This document shows, piece by piece, positions 34,306 through 42,240 of a stretch of DNA of 64,000 bases. Each line of letters opens with the position of its first letter. Within the stretch, counting starts at the first letter, position 1. The notes below the pieces were generated by a model, which had not been told where the DNA came from, did no database searches, and saw only the letters and a list, made by a program, of their open reading frames with translations. The DNA comes from DASZBX01 sp035943635 (GTDB lineage: Bacteria > Actinomycetota > Actinomycetes > Streptomycetales > Catenulisporaceae), in the NCBI GenBank assembly GCA_035943635.1, contig DASZBX010000028.1, positions 32,295-96,294 of the forward strand, given 5' to 3'. The translations under genes and the position numbers were made by a program.

Positions 34306-34893
34306 GTGGCTGACAACGGCAGTGGATCAGAACCGCCGACCCCCCGGAAGCGGGCCGACGCCCGGCGCAACCAGGAGTCGCTGCTAGAGGCGGCCGCCGC
34401 GGCGTTCACGAGTTCTGGCGTCGATGCGCCGGTGCGCGACATCGCGGCCGCGGCCGGCGTCGGCATCGCCACGATCTACCGCCACTTTCCGACCCGTTCC
34501 GACCTGATCGTCGCCGTGTACCGGCACCAGGTGGAGGCCTGCGTCCAATCCGGACGGGCCCTGCTCGCGGGCGCTGAAGCGCCGCATGCCGCCCTGGTGC
34601 GGTGGGTTGATCTGTTCGTGGACTTTCTGATCACCAAGCACGGTCTGGCCGAGGCGCTGAAGTCCGACGACGCCACGTTCGCGCCCCTGCATGCCTATTT
34701 CCTCGACCGGCTCACGCCCGTCTGCGCCGATCTGCTCGATGCGGCCGCCGATGCGGGCGAGATCGTTCCCGGCGTCGGCGCCTTCGAGTTGATGTACAGC
34801 GTCGGCAACCTGTGCATCGGCGCTGGTAAAGATCCCCGTTATGATGCGCGGCGAGTGGTGGGGATTCTGCTCAACGGGCTGCAAGTGCAGTAG
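34306..34893 (+). CDS. TetR/AcrR-family transcriptional regulator
   Basis: 195 residues. GTG start at 34306 with GGAGG at 34292-34296. The N-terminal TetR helix-turn-helix is clear (about residues 20-66): LEAAAAAFTSSGVDAPVRD, then IAAAAGVGIATIYRHFPTR with the standard YRHF recognition helix. The C-terminal ligand-binding half is all-helical and divergent, similar in layout to the SbtR-type C-terminal domain often fused to this HTH. It most likely represses itself and the divergent LLM oxidoreductase through the operator pair at 34231-34272. The inducer is unknown. Confidence 0.9.
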   Translation: MADNGSGSEPPTPRKRADARRNQESLLEAAAAAFTSSGVDAPVRDIAAAAGVGIATIYRHFPTRSDLIVAVYRHQVEACVQSGRALLAGAEAPHAALVRWVDLFVDFLITKHGLAEALKSDDATFAPLHAYFLDRLTPVCADLLDAAADAGEIVPGVGAFELMYSVGNLCIGAGKDPRYDARRVVGILLNGLQVQ

Positions 34894-35007
34894 CGCGAGG
34901 CCGGGACGTCGGCGAGGCGTCCGGCACCCACCCCGACCTTGTCACGCCGGAGTAGTGCGAACGCCTCGCCGAGCCCTGCCGCAGTCGCGACTACTGCCAC
35001 CCAACCT

Positions 35008-36147
35008 TCAGACCCCGGTCAGAGCCTTGAGCCCGTCATAAGCGGCCATCACGATCTCCATCCCGCGGGCCTCGCCACCGCCGCCGGGCTCGGCCATCTG
35101 GTTGGTCACGAACGCCGTCACCGACCGCGAGTCGGGCTCGATCACGACCAGCGAGCCGCCCCAGCCGCCCCACCCGAAGGACCGCCCGAACAGGCCGTAC
35201 CCCAGCCCGTAGCGCATCGACCGGCCCAGGATGGTGTCCTGGCCGCTGTACTGCTCCTGCCAGGCGCGGGCGCAGCCCTCCGGGGACAGGATGCGCACCC
35301 CGCGGACGGTGCCCGCGCAGGCCAGCACGGACTGGGCCAGCGCGACCGAGCGGGCGTTGCCGAAGCCGCCGGCAGCCGGGATCTGGGCGCGGCGCCAGGC
35401 GGTGCTGTTGCCGTCCCTGACCCGGATGCCGTCGCCGGCGGTCGCGTCGGTGCCGGGTGCGCTGGAGGTGTAGTCCTCGGTGTGCGCCGGCGGCGGGACG
35501 GCCAGGGCGACCCGGTGGTCGTGTTCGGCGCCGAGCCCGAGGTGGAAGTCGGCATTGAGCGGTTCGGCCACGTTCCGGGCGAAGTACTCGCCGACGGTGT
35601 CGCCGGTGATCCGGCGGATCACCTCGCCGATCAGGAAGCCCTGGGTCACCGAGTGGTATCCGGCGGCGGTGCCCGGCTCCCACTGCGGTGTCTGGGCGGC
35701 CAGGCGTGCGGTGACGGCCGACCAGTCGTAGAGGTCCTGCGCCCGCAGCGGGCCGTCCAGGTCGGGCAGGCCTGCGGTGTGCGAGAGCACGTGCCGGACC
35801 AGCACCTTCTCCTTGCCGGCGTTGGTGAAGTCGGGCCAGTACTGGGCGACCGGGGCGTCCGGGTCGAGTTGGCCGCGGTCGATCAGGATCAGCGCGCATA
35901 GGGCGGTCATCGTCTTGGTGACGGACCAGACGCTGGTGATCGTGTCCTGCTGCCACGGCGTCGTACGCTCTGCGCTGGTGTAGCCGCCCCAGACGTCGAC
36001 CACCGGCTCGCCGTCGACGAAGACCGCGGCGCTGCCGCCCGCGTCTCCGGCGTCGAGCAGGGCGGCCAGGGCGTTGGGGACGGCGGTGAATAACGGATCG
36101 TATGAACCTAGGATCTCAGCCACGCCCGGAATGCTAGCTATGTGCAC
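35008..36147 (-). CDS. Beta-lactamase-fold serine hydrolase (class C / EstB-like)
   Basis: 379 residues. It carries the SxxK nucleophile motif as SVTK (about residues 74-77), the second motif as a Tyr in GYHS, and HTAG between them, as in EstB-type esterases, D-aminopeptidases and class C beta-lactamases. No signal peptide is visible, so it is probably cytoplasmic and an esterase, amidase or transesterase rather than a secreted beta-lactamase. The GTG at 36147 lacks a good ribosome binding site; a GTG eight codons later is also possible. Leu19 is a TTA codon (36091-36093), rare in such GC-rich genomes and a mark of bldA-dependent translation. It stands alone between the TetR gene and a divergent unknown gene. 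Confidence 0.87.
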   Translation of the reverse strand: MHIASIPGVAEILGSYDPLFTAVPNALAALLDAGDAGGSAAVFVDGEPVVDVWGGYTSAERTTPWQQDTITSVWSVTKTMTALCALILIDRGQLDPDAPVAQYWPDFTNAGKEKVLVRHVLSHTAGLPDLDGPLRAQDLYDWSAVTARLAAQTPQWEPGTAAGYHSVTQGFLIGEVIRRITGDTVGEYFARNVAEPLNADFHLGLGAEHDHRVALAVPPPAHTEDYTSSAPGTDATAGDGIRVRDGNSTAWRRAQIPAAGGFGNARSVALAQSVLACAGTVRGVRILSPEGCARAWQEQYSGQDTILGRSMRYGLGYGLFGRSFGWGGWGGSLVVIEPDSRSVTAFVTNQMAEPGGGGEARGMEIVMAAYDGLKALTGV

Positions 36148-36419
36148 CCTGTGGCCGTCAATCGATTAAACGCCAATACCGCGCCGACCTGCGGGTTCGC
36201 GGATATTCCAGCGGGCGGCGGCTCAGCTGCGGCGGCCGACGGCCGCCGCCGGGGCGTGCCAGTATCACGCTAGGCAGCCATCCGGCCACGCGCGCTGCGT
36301 CGGGTCACGGCGGCCGGTGATCGGGCAGGTCATGGGCGCGGATCAGCGGTGGTTCTGACGACGCAGTAAGATTCACCTACTGGCAGCGACCGGCATCGAT
36401 TCACCAGGGGACTATCGAC
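36148..36419. promoter_or_regulatory. Divergent intergenic region with a 9-base-pair inverted repeat
   Basis: 272 bases between two divergent genes. GCGGCGGCC (36229-36237) and GGCCGCCGC (36241-36249) form a perfect stem with a 3-base loop. Because it lies upstream of both genes it is unlikely to be an ordinary terminator; it may be an attenuator or simply GC-rich sequence. No recognisable -10/-35 pair was identified with confidence. Confidence 0.3.
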
Positions 36420-37118
36420 GTGAACACCACCGACATGTCACGTCCGCCGACACTCCAGGACTTCCGGGAGTTGTCCCACCGCGGCCCGTGGACCAGGCTG
36501 GTCGACGACGCGCAGGCCGCCGAAGGGCTGGCCCAAGAGGTCACCGGCGCGGTGCGGCTGGTGTTCGAGATGACCCGCAGCCCGGCGACGCTCCAGCAGA
36601 TCGGGGCGATGGTCGGGACGATGACCCTCGGCCAGGCGATCATGGTCGCGGCGGTGGTGCTGCGGCTGGAGGAGGCCGGGGACCTGTCCCGGATGGGCGA
36701 GCACCACTTCACGGTCCCGGCCGGCGTGGCCGCGGCCCTGGACGAGCACGAGACGCCGATCGCCTTCTACCGGGCCGCGGAGCCGGTGACCGATCGGGAC
36801 TACCGGGAGATGTCGCAGGAGGGTTCGTGGAGCGCGATCCTCGGTGAGCCCGAGCAGGCGGTGCCGCAGCGGCTGACCGGCCGGGTGCTGACCGCGATCG
36901 ACCAGCTCACGGGCGGGTTGGCGCTCGCCGGGCCGAATGTGCGGCCGGGGTCGGCGCCGGTACGGACCGTGGGGGCGTCGATGATGCGGATCGGGGATGC
37001 GCTGGGGGCGGTGACCGTTCGGCAGGGCGCGGCGGTCGCGTGCACGGTGCACCGGTTGGTGCAGGCGGGTGTGCTGGTCAGAACCGGCGATGGCGGGTTC
37101 GCTCGGGCGGAGTCGTAG
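36420..37118 (+). CDS. Unknown protein with internal duplication, possibly two winged-helix-like halves
   Basis: 232 residues, GTG start at 36420. No family is recognised. The protein appears to be a tandem duplication: DFRELSHRGPWTRLVDD near the N-terminus matches DYREMSQEGSWSAILGE in the second half, and both halves continue with a helical stretch ending in a V..RL..AG.L.R.G...F/V pattern (residues about 85-96 and 215-228). That ending resembles the wing of winged-helix DNA-binding domains, so a DNA-binding or protein-interaction role is possible, but this is inference. No signal peptide or membrane segment is visible. It stands alone after a 272-base promoter region. Confidence 0.65.
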   Translation: MNTTDMSRPPTLQDFRELSHRGPWTRLVDDAQAAEGLAQEVTGAVRLVFEMTRSPATLQQIGAMVGTMTLGQAIMVAAVVLRLEEAGDLSRMGEHHFTVPAGVAAALDEHETPIAFYRAAEPVTDRDYREMSQEGSWSAILGEPEQAVPQRLTGRVLTAIDQLTGGLALAGPNVRPGSAPVRTVGASMMRIGDALGAVTVRQGAAVACTVHRLVQAGVLVRTGDGGFARAES

Positions 37119-37507
37119 CGCGGGACGACGCCGCGCAAGGCGGGGCGGGTGGTGTCGGCGTGCCGTAGTAACGTGCGCACATGATCGAGGAGTTCCGCAG
37201 AAACAGGCCGGCAGTTTTCCATGGTCTGCGGGCGAGCTCGTGCAGGCCGAACGCCTGGTTCCGGCTGTTCCGCATCGCTAGGGCGGATCGCGGGAGCGGT
37301 ATGAACGATTCGCGGCCGCGCTGGCTACGCTGGCCGAGCGTCTCGCTGCTGGAAAGGTCGTCCAGGGCGGCGGCGCTGACCTGGTGTATGACATCGACCC
37401 GTTCGGCGCGCGGCTGCCGGGCGCGCTCGGGTTGCCGGGAACTGCCGGCGAAGGGCTGGAGGCACCCCGCTGCGGCGCTGCGGGCCTGGATGGCTCGGTA
37501 GGGCCTC
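37119..37507 (+). pseudogene. Degenerate stretch with broken coding fragments
   Basis: 389 bases without an intact gene. In one frame a coding-like run, ERFAAALATLAERLAAGKVV, is cut upstream by a stop and runs without a break into the region before the MFS fragment. An overlapping frame opens with MIEEFRRN (37181), a start seen in F420-binding nitroreductase-like proteins, but soon turns into Arg-rich non-protein-like sequence. The simplest reading is that one or two genes were deleted or frameshifted here. Confidence 0.35.
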
Positions 37508-37996
37508 GTGCCGCTGTCGGTGGCCATGGGGGTCGCGTCGTGGATCGCGGGGGCGTATCTGATGCCGCGGTATGGTGCGCGGCTGATGTTCGTCGGGCTT
37601 CCGGTCGTCATCCTCGGAGTCCTGGGCGCTGTTGCGGCGCTGCACGCGAGCAGGGCGGGTGCCTATCCCACGGCGCTGCTGCCTGCGCTCGGTGTGATCG
37701 GGCTGGGGGCCGGGCTGTTCGCGTCCGCGTTCTTCACCACCACGCTGCGTCCGTTGCGGCCGCAGGAGATCGGCTCGGCCGCGGGCCTGATCAACGCGGT
37801 GCAGCAACTCGGTGCGACGCTCGGAGTCACGGTGCTCGGCGGGGTCTATCTCAGTGCTGCGCGACCGGACGCAGGGAACGCCGCCCTGCATGCGGTCCAG
37901 CTCGCCTTCGTTCTCGCGGCGGCGATCCCGGTTGTCACGGTCGTCACCAGTGCTCTGATGGTCGGGCCGCTGACCGGGCCGGCCGGCCGGGACTAG
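37508..37996 (+). pseudogene. C-terminal fragment of an MFS drug exporter (EmrB/QacA type)
   Basis: About 162 residues matching only the last membrane spans of a DHA2-type exporter: AYLMPRYGARLMFVGL, a proline/glycine-rich LLPALGVIGLGAGL span, and EIGSAAGLINAVQQLGATLG, the motif preceding the final helices. The first ~300 residues, including the proton-coupling motifs, are missing, and the sequence upstream is degenerate. It is not a copy of the intact MFS gene at 38933-40525 but belongs to the same family. Probably a pseudogene. Confidence 0.7.
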
Positions 37997-38013
37997 GCGG
38001 GGCGCCGCCCGCC
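37996..38013. terminator. Hairpin between convergent genes
   Basis: GGCGGG (37996-38001) pairs with CCCGCC (38008-38013) around a 6-base loop, in the 28-base gap between the MFS fragment and the convergent LysR gene. It could end transcription from both sides; there is no T-tract. Confidence 0.35.
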
Positions 38014-38024
38014 TGGGTCGGGGC

Positions 38025-38936
38025 TCAGCCGGTCAGTGCCGGTACGGTCAGGCGGCGGAAGTCGAAGGCCTCGGCGACCTGGGCGATCAGCGACTCGGTG
38101 GGCCAGGCGATCTTGGTGCGGCACCACAACGGCTCGCCGACCAGGCGGACCAGGCGGATGCCGGGCATCCGCCTGGTGCTGTGGTGGAACACGCCGACGG
38201 CGTGGCCGGAGGCGACGATCGTCTCCACGGTCGGCCGGTTGGCGCCGAAGTGCCGGAAACGCGGGGTGAACCCGGCCCGCTCGCAGGCCAGGCGCAGGCT
38301 CAGCCGCAGGCCGCAGGCCGATTCGGGCGGCGCGATCCAGGACTCGTAGGCCAGGGCGGCCAGGTCGACCGAGTCCCAGCCCGCGCTCGGGTGGTCGGCG
38401 GCCAGGCCGATCCGCATCGGCTCGACCCCGAGGTCGCGGATCACCAGGCCCTCGGTGGTCGGGGTGGGGACCTCGGGGAACTCGTCGAACACGGCGATGT
38501 CGACCTTGCCGGTGCGGGCCATCTCCAGGACGGCGTCGGTGCGTTCCTCCACGTAGGTGATCTGTTCGCGGTCCGGCAGCAGCCGGCGCAGCGCGGCGGC
38601 GACCACCGGCATCCACGGGCTGTCCGCGCCGCCGAGTTTGAGTTCGGCGGCCGGTTCGATCTCGTGCGCCAGCATCTTCGTGGTGACCACCAGTTCCTCG
38701 AACTCGCTGATCAGCTGGCGGGCGCGCAGGATCACGTGCGCGCCCAGCTCGGTCGGGGCGACGCCGCCGGGGCGCCGTTCGAACAGGGGACCGCCGAACC
38801 CGGCCTCGATCCGGCGCAGCTGCGCGGTCAGGCCGGGTTGGGCGATCTTCAGGGCCGAGGCGGCCCGGCTGATGCTGCCGGCCTCCGCGACGGCCAGGAC
38901 GGTTCGCAGGTGGCGCATTCCTAGATCCATGGTCAT
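38025..38936 (-). CDS. LysR-family transcriptional regulator
   Basis: 303 residues. The N-terminal winged helix-turn-helix is typical: MRHLRTVLAVAEAGSISRAA, then LKIAQPGLTAQLRRIE and LFERRPGGVAPTELG. The rest is the two-lobed effector-binding domain (DIAVFDEFPE, GHAVGVFHH). The ATG at 38936 overlaps the MFS stop by four bases (ATGA), so it is translated with the exporter. LysR proteins usually bind near their own operon and need a small-molecule co-inducer. The likely binding region is the divergent promoter at 41128-41413, which also serves the aminohydroxybenzoate operon. Confidence 0.92.
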   Translation of the reverse strand: MTMDLGMRHLRTVLAVAEAGSISRAASALKIAQPGLTAQLRRIEAGFGGPLFERRPGGVAPTELGAHVILRARQLISEFEELVVTTKMLAHEIEPAAELKLGGADSPWMPVVAAALRRLLPDREQITYVEERTDAVLEMARTGKVDIAVFDEFPEVPTPTTEGLVIRDLGVEPMRIGLAADHPSAGWDSVDLAALAYESWIAPPESACGLRLSLRLACERAGFTPRFRHFGANRPTVETIVASGHAVGVFHHSTRRMPGIRLVRLVGEPLWCRTKIAWPTESLIAQVAEAFDFRRLTVPALTG

Positions 38937-40525
38937 TCCGTTCTTTTCGGCGTTCTGAAACCGGTCAGCACCACTGCGGCGCCGATCAGCGTGAGCGCGG
39001 CGGTCCAGATGGACGTGCCGTGCATGGCGTGCAGGTAGGCCTGGTCCGCGGCCCGGGCCAGGGCGGGACGGCCGGTGGCGGCCGCCACGGTGTGGGCGCC
39101 GGCCAGGGAGCCGGCGGCGGTGGCCTGCTGGTCCGGCGACAGGCCGGGCTGGGCGAGCAGGGCCGGGCGCAGGGCGGTGCGGTAGCCGGCGGTCAGGACC
39201 GAGCCGAGGACGGCGACGCCCAGGGTGCTGCCGACCGGCCGGGTGGCCGAGTTCAGGGCGGCCCCGGCGCCGGCCGTCTCGGGCGGCAGCGCGGCCATCA
39301 TCTCCCCGGTCACCGGTGGCAGCAGGACGCCGACGCTCAGTCCTTGGATCAGCAGCATCAGGGCGAACCAGCCGAGTTCGGGGCGGGCGCCGAAGAGGAG
39401 GTAGCCGGCGAAGGTGAGTGCGGCGCCGGTCAGCGCGCCGGCTATGGTCCATCGCGCGCCGATCCGGCGCACCAGGGTGGGGGAGAGCTGGTTGCCCGGG
39501 ATGATGCCGACGGCCGCGGCCACCATCACGCCTCCGGCCGCGAGCGGGGAGAGGCCGAGGATGCCCTGTAGGTAGAACGCGCAGTAGTAGAGCTGCCCGG
39601 CCAGGCCGAAGAACGCCAGCAGCAGGCCGACGCTGCCGCCGGTGAACCGCGGCAGTGCGAACAGGCGCACGTCGAAGCTGGGTGTGCGGGATCTCCTTTG
39701 CCACCATACGAATCCGGCGAGCAGCACCAGGCCGATCACTACCGTGGGGGCGCCGCTCGGGGCGGCCCGGTCGGAGCCCTGGCCGATCTCGATCGCGCCG
39801 TAGACGACCGCGCCCATGCCCAGGGCGGAGAGCATCAGGCCGGCCGGGTCCAGCGGGCGGCGCCCGGCCGCGGGCAGCCGGGGGATCAGGGCGAGCGTGC
39901 CGAGTAAGCACACTGCGGCGATCGGCAGGTTGATCAGGAACACCGAGCCCCACCAGAACCGGGTCAGCAGCAGGCCGCCGAGTACCGGGCCGATCGCCAC
40001 CGCGATGCCGCCGGAGGAGGCCCACACCGCGATCGCCCGCGGCCGGTTTTCCGGCGTGCTGCTGCGGGTGACCACGGCGAGCGTGGCCGGGGTGACCAGG
40101 GCGCCGCCCGCGCCCATGCAGCCGCGGGCGATGATGAGCTCGGTCACGGTACCGGACAGCGCGGCCACGAGCGAGAACACTGCGACGGTCGTCAGTCCGG
40201 CGATCAGGGTGGCGCGCGGTCCGATCCGGTCGGTCAGGGCGCCGCCGGCCAGCACCGCGGCCGCGAACACGAGCGAGTATGCGCTGACCGACCAGGCCAG
40301 GGCGCCGGAGTCGGCGCCGAGGCCGCGCACCGGGTCCGACAGGGTCTGCACCGCGATGTTCAGGATCGTGTTGTCCAGCAGCACCAGCATCTGCCCGACC
40401 ACGGCCACCGCGACGATCCACCACGGCCGGGTGACCGCGCAGGTAGGATCAGTGGTCTGATAACCTGGGGCGGCCGGGCCGGCATGGGAATCAGTGGACT
40501 GATCGGCTTCGGGGCGGGTGGTCAC
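38933..40525 (-). CDS. MFS exporter, DHA2 (EmrB/QacA) family
   Basis: 530 residues with about 14 hydrophobic segments. Family motifs: LLDNTILNIAVQTL in the first span (motif D1-type), GGALTDRIGPR (motif A) and AIGPVLGGLL (motif C, the antiporter motif). It should export a drug-like compound in exchange for protons. The GTG start at 40525 overlaps the flavodoxin stop by four bases, and its own stop overlaps the LysR start. Leu207 is a TTA codon (39905-39907), pointing to bldA-dependent translation. Located next to the aryl operon at 41414, it is a good candidate for its product exporter or self-resistance pump. Confidence 0.93.
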   Translation of the reverse strand: MTTRPEADQSTDSHAGPAAPGYQTTDPTCAVTRPWWIVAVAVVGQMLVLLDNTILNIAVQTLSDPVRGLGADSGALAWSVSAYSLVFAAAVLAGGALTDRIGPRATLIAGLTTVAVFSLVAALSGTVTELIIARGCMGAGGALVTPATLAVVTRSSTPENRPRAIAVWASSGGIAVAIGPVLGGLLLTRFWWGSVFLINLPIAAVCLLGTLALIPRLPAAGRRPLDPAGLMLSALGMGAVVYGAIEIGQGSDRAAPSGAPTVVIGLVLLAGFVWWQRRSRTPSFDVRLFALPRFTGGSVGLLLAFFGLAGQLYYCAFYLQGILGLSPLAAGGVMVAAAVGIIPGNQLSPTLVRRIGARWTIAGALTGAALTFAGYLLFGARPELGWFALMLLIQGLSVGVLLPPVTGEMMAALPPETAGAGAALNSATRPVGSTLGVAVLGSVLTAGYRTALRPALLAQPGLSPDQQATAAGSLAGAHTVAAATGRPALARAADQAYLHAMHGTSIWTAALTLIGAAVVLTGFRTPKRTE

Positions 40526-41127
40526 GATTCGAGCGCGTGCCGACCGGCGACCATGATCCGTGCCTGCTCGGCGACCCGGCGGCCGAGGTGCTGCGCGGTC
40601 TCCAGGTCCGAGGTGTGCACGGAATCAGGCTTCTGGTCGATGTTGGACTGCGCGGCCGCGCCCTGGGCGAAGCCGAGCCGGTTCAGGTCGAACTCGCTGC
40701 CGGCCGCGGAGTTCCAGCCCGAGCGCAGGCCCAGGCTGACCCAGATCATGCCGTGCTGGGCGGCCAGCACGGCGAAGAAGCCGAGCGTGCCGGACTTGTC
40801 CCCGGCCATCGCGCCGGAGTTGGTGAACCCGGCCGCCAGCTTGTCCTGCCAGCGGCGCAGCAGCCAGCGCCGGGCGCTGGCCTCGGCGAAGGCGTGGAAG
40901 GCGGCCGAGGCGGTGCCCATGTAGGTGGGGGCGCCGAAGACGATCGCGTCGGCCTCGTCCAGGGTGCGCCACCCGGCCGGGTCCAGGGTGTCCACGGGTA
41001 CTGCGGCGACCTCGGTGTCCGGCACGCTCTGCGCGCCGTCGGCCACCGCGCCGGCGAACCGTTCGGTGTGGCCCCGGCCGCCGTGGAAGGCGACGGCGAC
41101 CCTGGTCGTTCGTGGCGCTGCGTTCAT
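40522..41127 (-). CDS. Flavodoxin/WrbA-like FMN quinone reductase
   Basis: 201 residues from the ATG at 41127, which has a perfect GAAGGAGG site at the right distance; an upstream in-frame ATG lacks one. The N-terminal FMN loop reads FHGGRGHTERFA, followed by ADAIVFGAPTYMG and a Trp-containing loop, as in NAD(P)H:quinone oxidoreductases of the flavodoxin fold. It could reduce quinones or quinone-diazides by two electrons. It is the first gene of a coupled flavodoxin-MFS-LysR set, divergent from the 3,4-AHBA operon, so detoxification of an oxidised aminophenol or similar product is plausible (inference). Confidence 0.9.
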   Translation of the reverse strand: MNAAPRTTRVAVAFHGGRGHTERFAGAVADGAQSVPDTEVAAVPVDTLDPAGWRTLDEADAIVFGAPTYMGTASAAFHAFAEASARRWLLRRWQDKLAAGFTNSGAMAGDKSGTLGFFAVLAAQHGMIWVSLGLRSGWNSAAGSEFDLNRLGFAQGAAAQSNIDQKPDSVHTSDLETAQHLGRRVAEQARIMVAGRHALES

Positions 41128-41286
41128 TGCGCCTCCTTCGATGTCCGCATCTGTGCACTCGACGACATGAGACATGCCACCGGGTATCAGGGATATGCGG
41201 ACGGGTTACAGCCGAGGGCGGATTCCGGGGCGGGGTGCTGCCGCGAACGGCGCCAATAGCACGTTTTCCCAGCACATACGCGCTGC

Positions 41287-41318
41287 GTGATAGTTCCGTC
41301 ACATAACCGTCAAGTTAT
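41287..41318. promoter_or_regulatory. Candidate LysR binding site in the divergent promoter
   Basis: Two adjoining inverted repeats: GTGA-N8-TCAC (41287-41302) and ATAAC-N6-GTTAT (41303-41318). The second has the AT-flanked dyad form of LysR-type boxes. They lie in the 286-base region between the flavodoxin start (41127) and the aldolase start (41414), upstream of both operons. Confidence 0.45.
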
Positions 41319-41413
41319 CGAAATGTGCTACTGGTGCGCGACGGGCTGGAGTGTCAGGCTGATCGTTGTGACTACCAGTGACCGGTCGTATCCGAATCAA
41401 AGTGCTGCCCGCC

Positions 41414-42178
41414 ATGAGTAACGTCGGCAAGGCGTTCCGGATGCGCCGGCTCTCGCTGCCCAACGACGGCCGCTACCTGTTCGTCCCGCTGGACCACAGC
41501 GTCTCCGACGGCCCGGTGGTGCCGCAGAACCAGTGGACCGACCTGGTCCGAGCCCTGGTGGCCGGCGGCGCGGACGCGATCGTCGTGCACAAGGGCCGGG
41601 CCCGGACCATCGCCCCGGAGGTGCTGGCCGGCTGCGCGCTGATCATCCACCTGAGCGCGGGCACCGCGTACGCCGCGGACGCGCAGGCCAAGACCCTCGT
41701 CGGCGATGTGGCCGACGCGGTGCGGCTGGGCGCGGACGCGGTCAGCGTGCACGTGAACATCGGCTCGGCCACCGAGACCGAACAGCTGCACGACCTGGGT
41801 TTGGTGGCCAGCGCCTGCGACACGTGGAACATGCCGCTGCTGGTGATGATCTACCCGCGCGGCCCGCGGATCCTGGACCCGCGCGACCCGGCCCTGCTCG
41901 CGCACATGGTCAACATCGCCGCCGACGTCGGCGCCGACCTGGTCAAGACCTCGGTCACCCTGCCGATCGAGCGGATGGCCGAGGTGGTGGCCGGCTCCCC
42001 GGTCCCGGTGCTGGCCGCCGGCGGCTCGGCCGACCACGGCGACCTGCTGGTCTACGCCGAGACCCTGATGGCGGCCGGCTGCCGCGGCCTGGCCGTGGGC
42101 CGGCGGGTGTTCTCCAGCGCCGACCCGGCCAAGGCGGTGGCCGGCCTGGCCGACGTGGTGCACCGCGACACCATCTGA
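41414..42178 (+). CDS. griI: DhnA/GriI-type class I aldolase, probable 2-amino-4,5-dihydroxy-6-oxo-7-(phosphooxy)heptanoate synthase
   Basis: 254 residues from the ATG at 41414 (a GTG 12 codons earlier, at 41378, is in frame). It belongs to the DeoC/LacD-like fructose-bisphosphate aldolase family: FVPLDHSVSDGP holds the substrate Asp, DAVSVHVNIGS lies mid-barrel and the Schiff-base Lys is in DLVKTSV. In grixazone biosynthesis the homologue GriI condenses aspartate semialdehyde with dihydroxyacetone phosphate to a C7 amino sugar acid. An archaeal-type relative serves alternative aromatic amino acid synthesis. The gene directly downstream is the matching GriH-type partner, which supports a 3-amino-4-hydroxybenzoate (3,4-AHBA) role. 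First gene of the long plus-strand operon. Confidence 0.88.
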   Translation: MSNVGKAFRMRRLSLPNDGRYLFVPLDHSVSDGPVVPQNQWTDLVRALVAGGADAIVVHKGRARTIAPEVLAGCALIIHLSAGTAYAADAQAKTLVGDVADAVRLGADAVSVHVNIGSATETEQLHDLGLVASACDTWNMPLLVMIYPRGPRILDPRDPALLAHMVNIAADVGADLVKTSVTLPIERMAEVVAGSPVPVLAAGGSADHGDLLVYAETLMAAGCRGLAVGRRVFSSADPAKAVAGLADVVHRDTI

Positions 42179-42240
42179 CCGTTCCGACCGCAGCCCGACC
42201 CCTCCCGCTCCGTTACCCCGACGCTCCGAACAGGTGCCGC

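Noticed and set aside
37384..38349. Open frame spanning the MFS fragment and the LysR gene end
   Set aside because: It crosses two better-supported units in a different frame and has no domain of its own beyond a short broken stretch.
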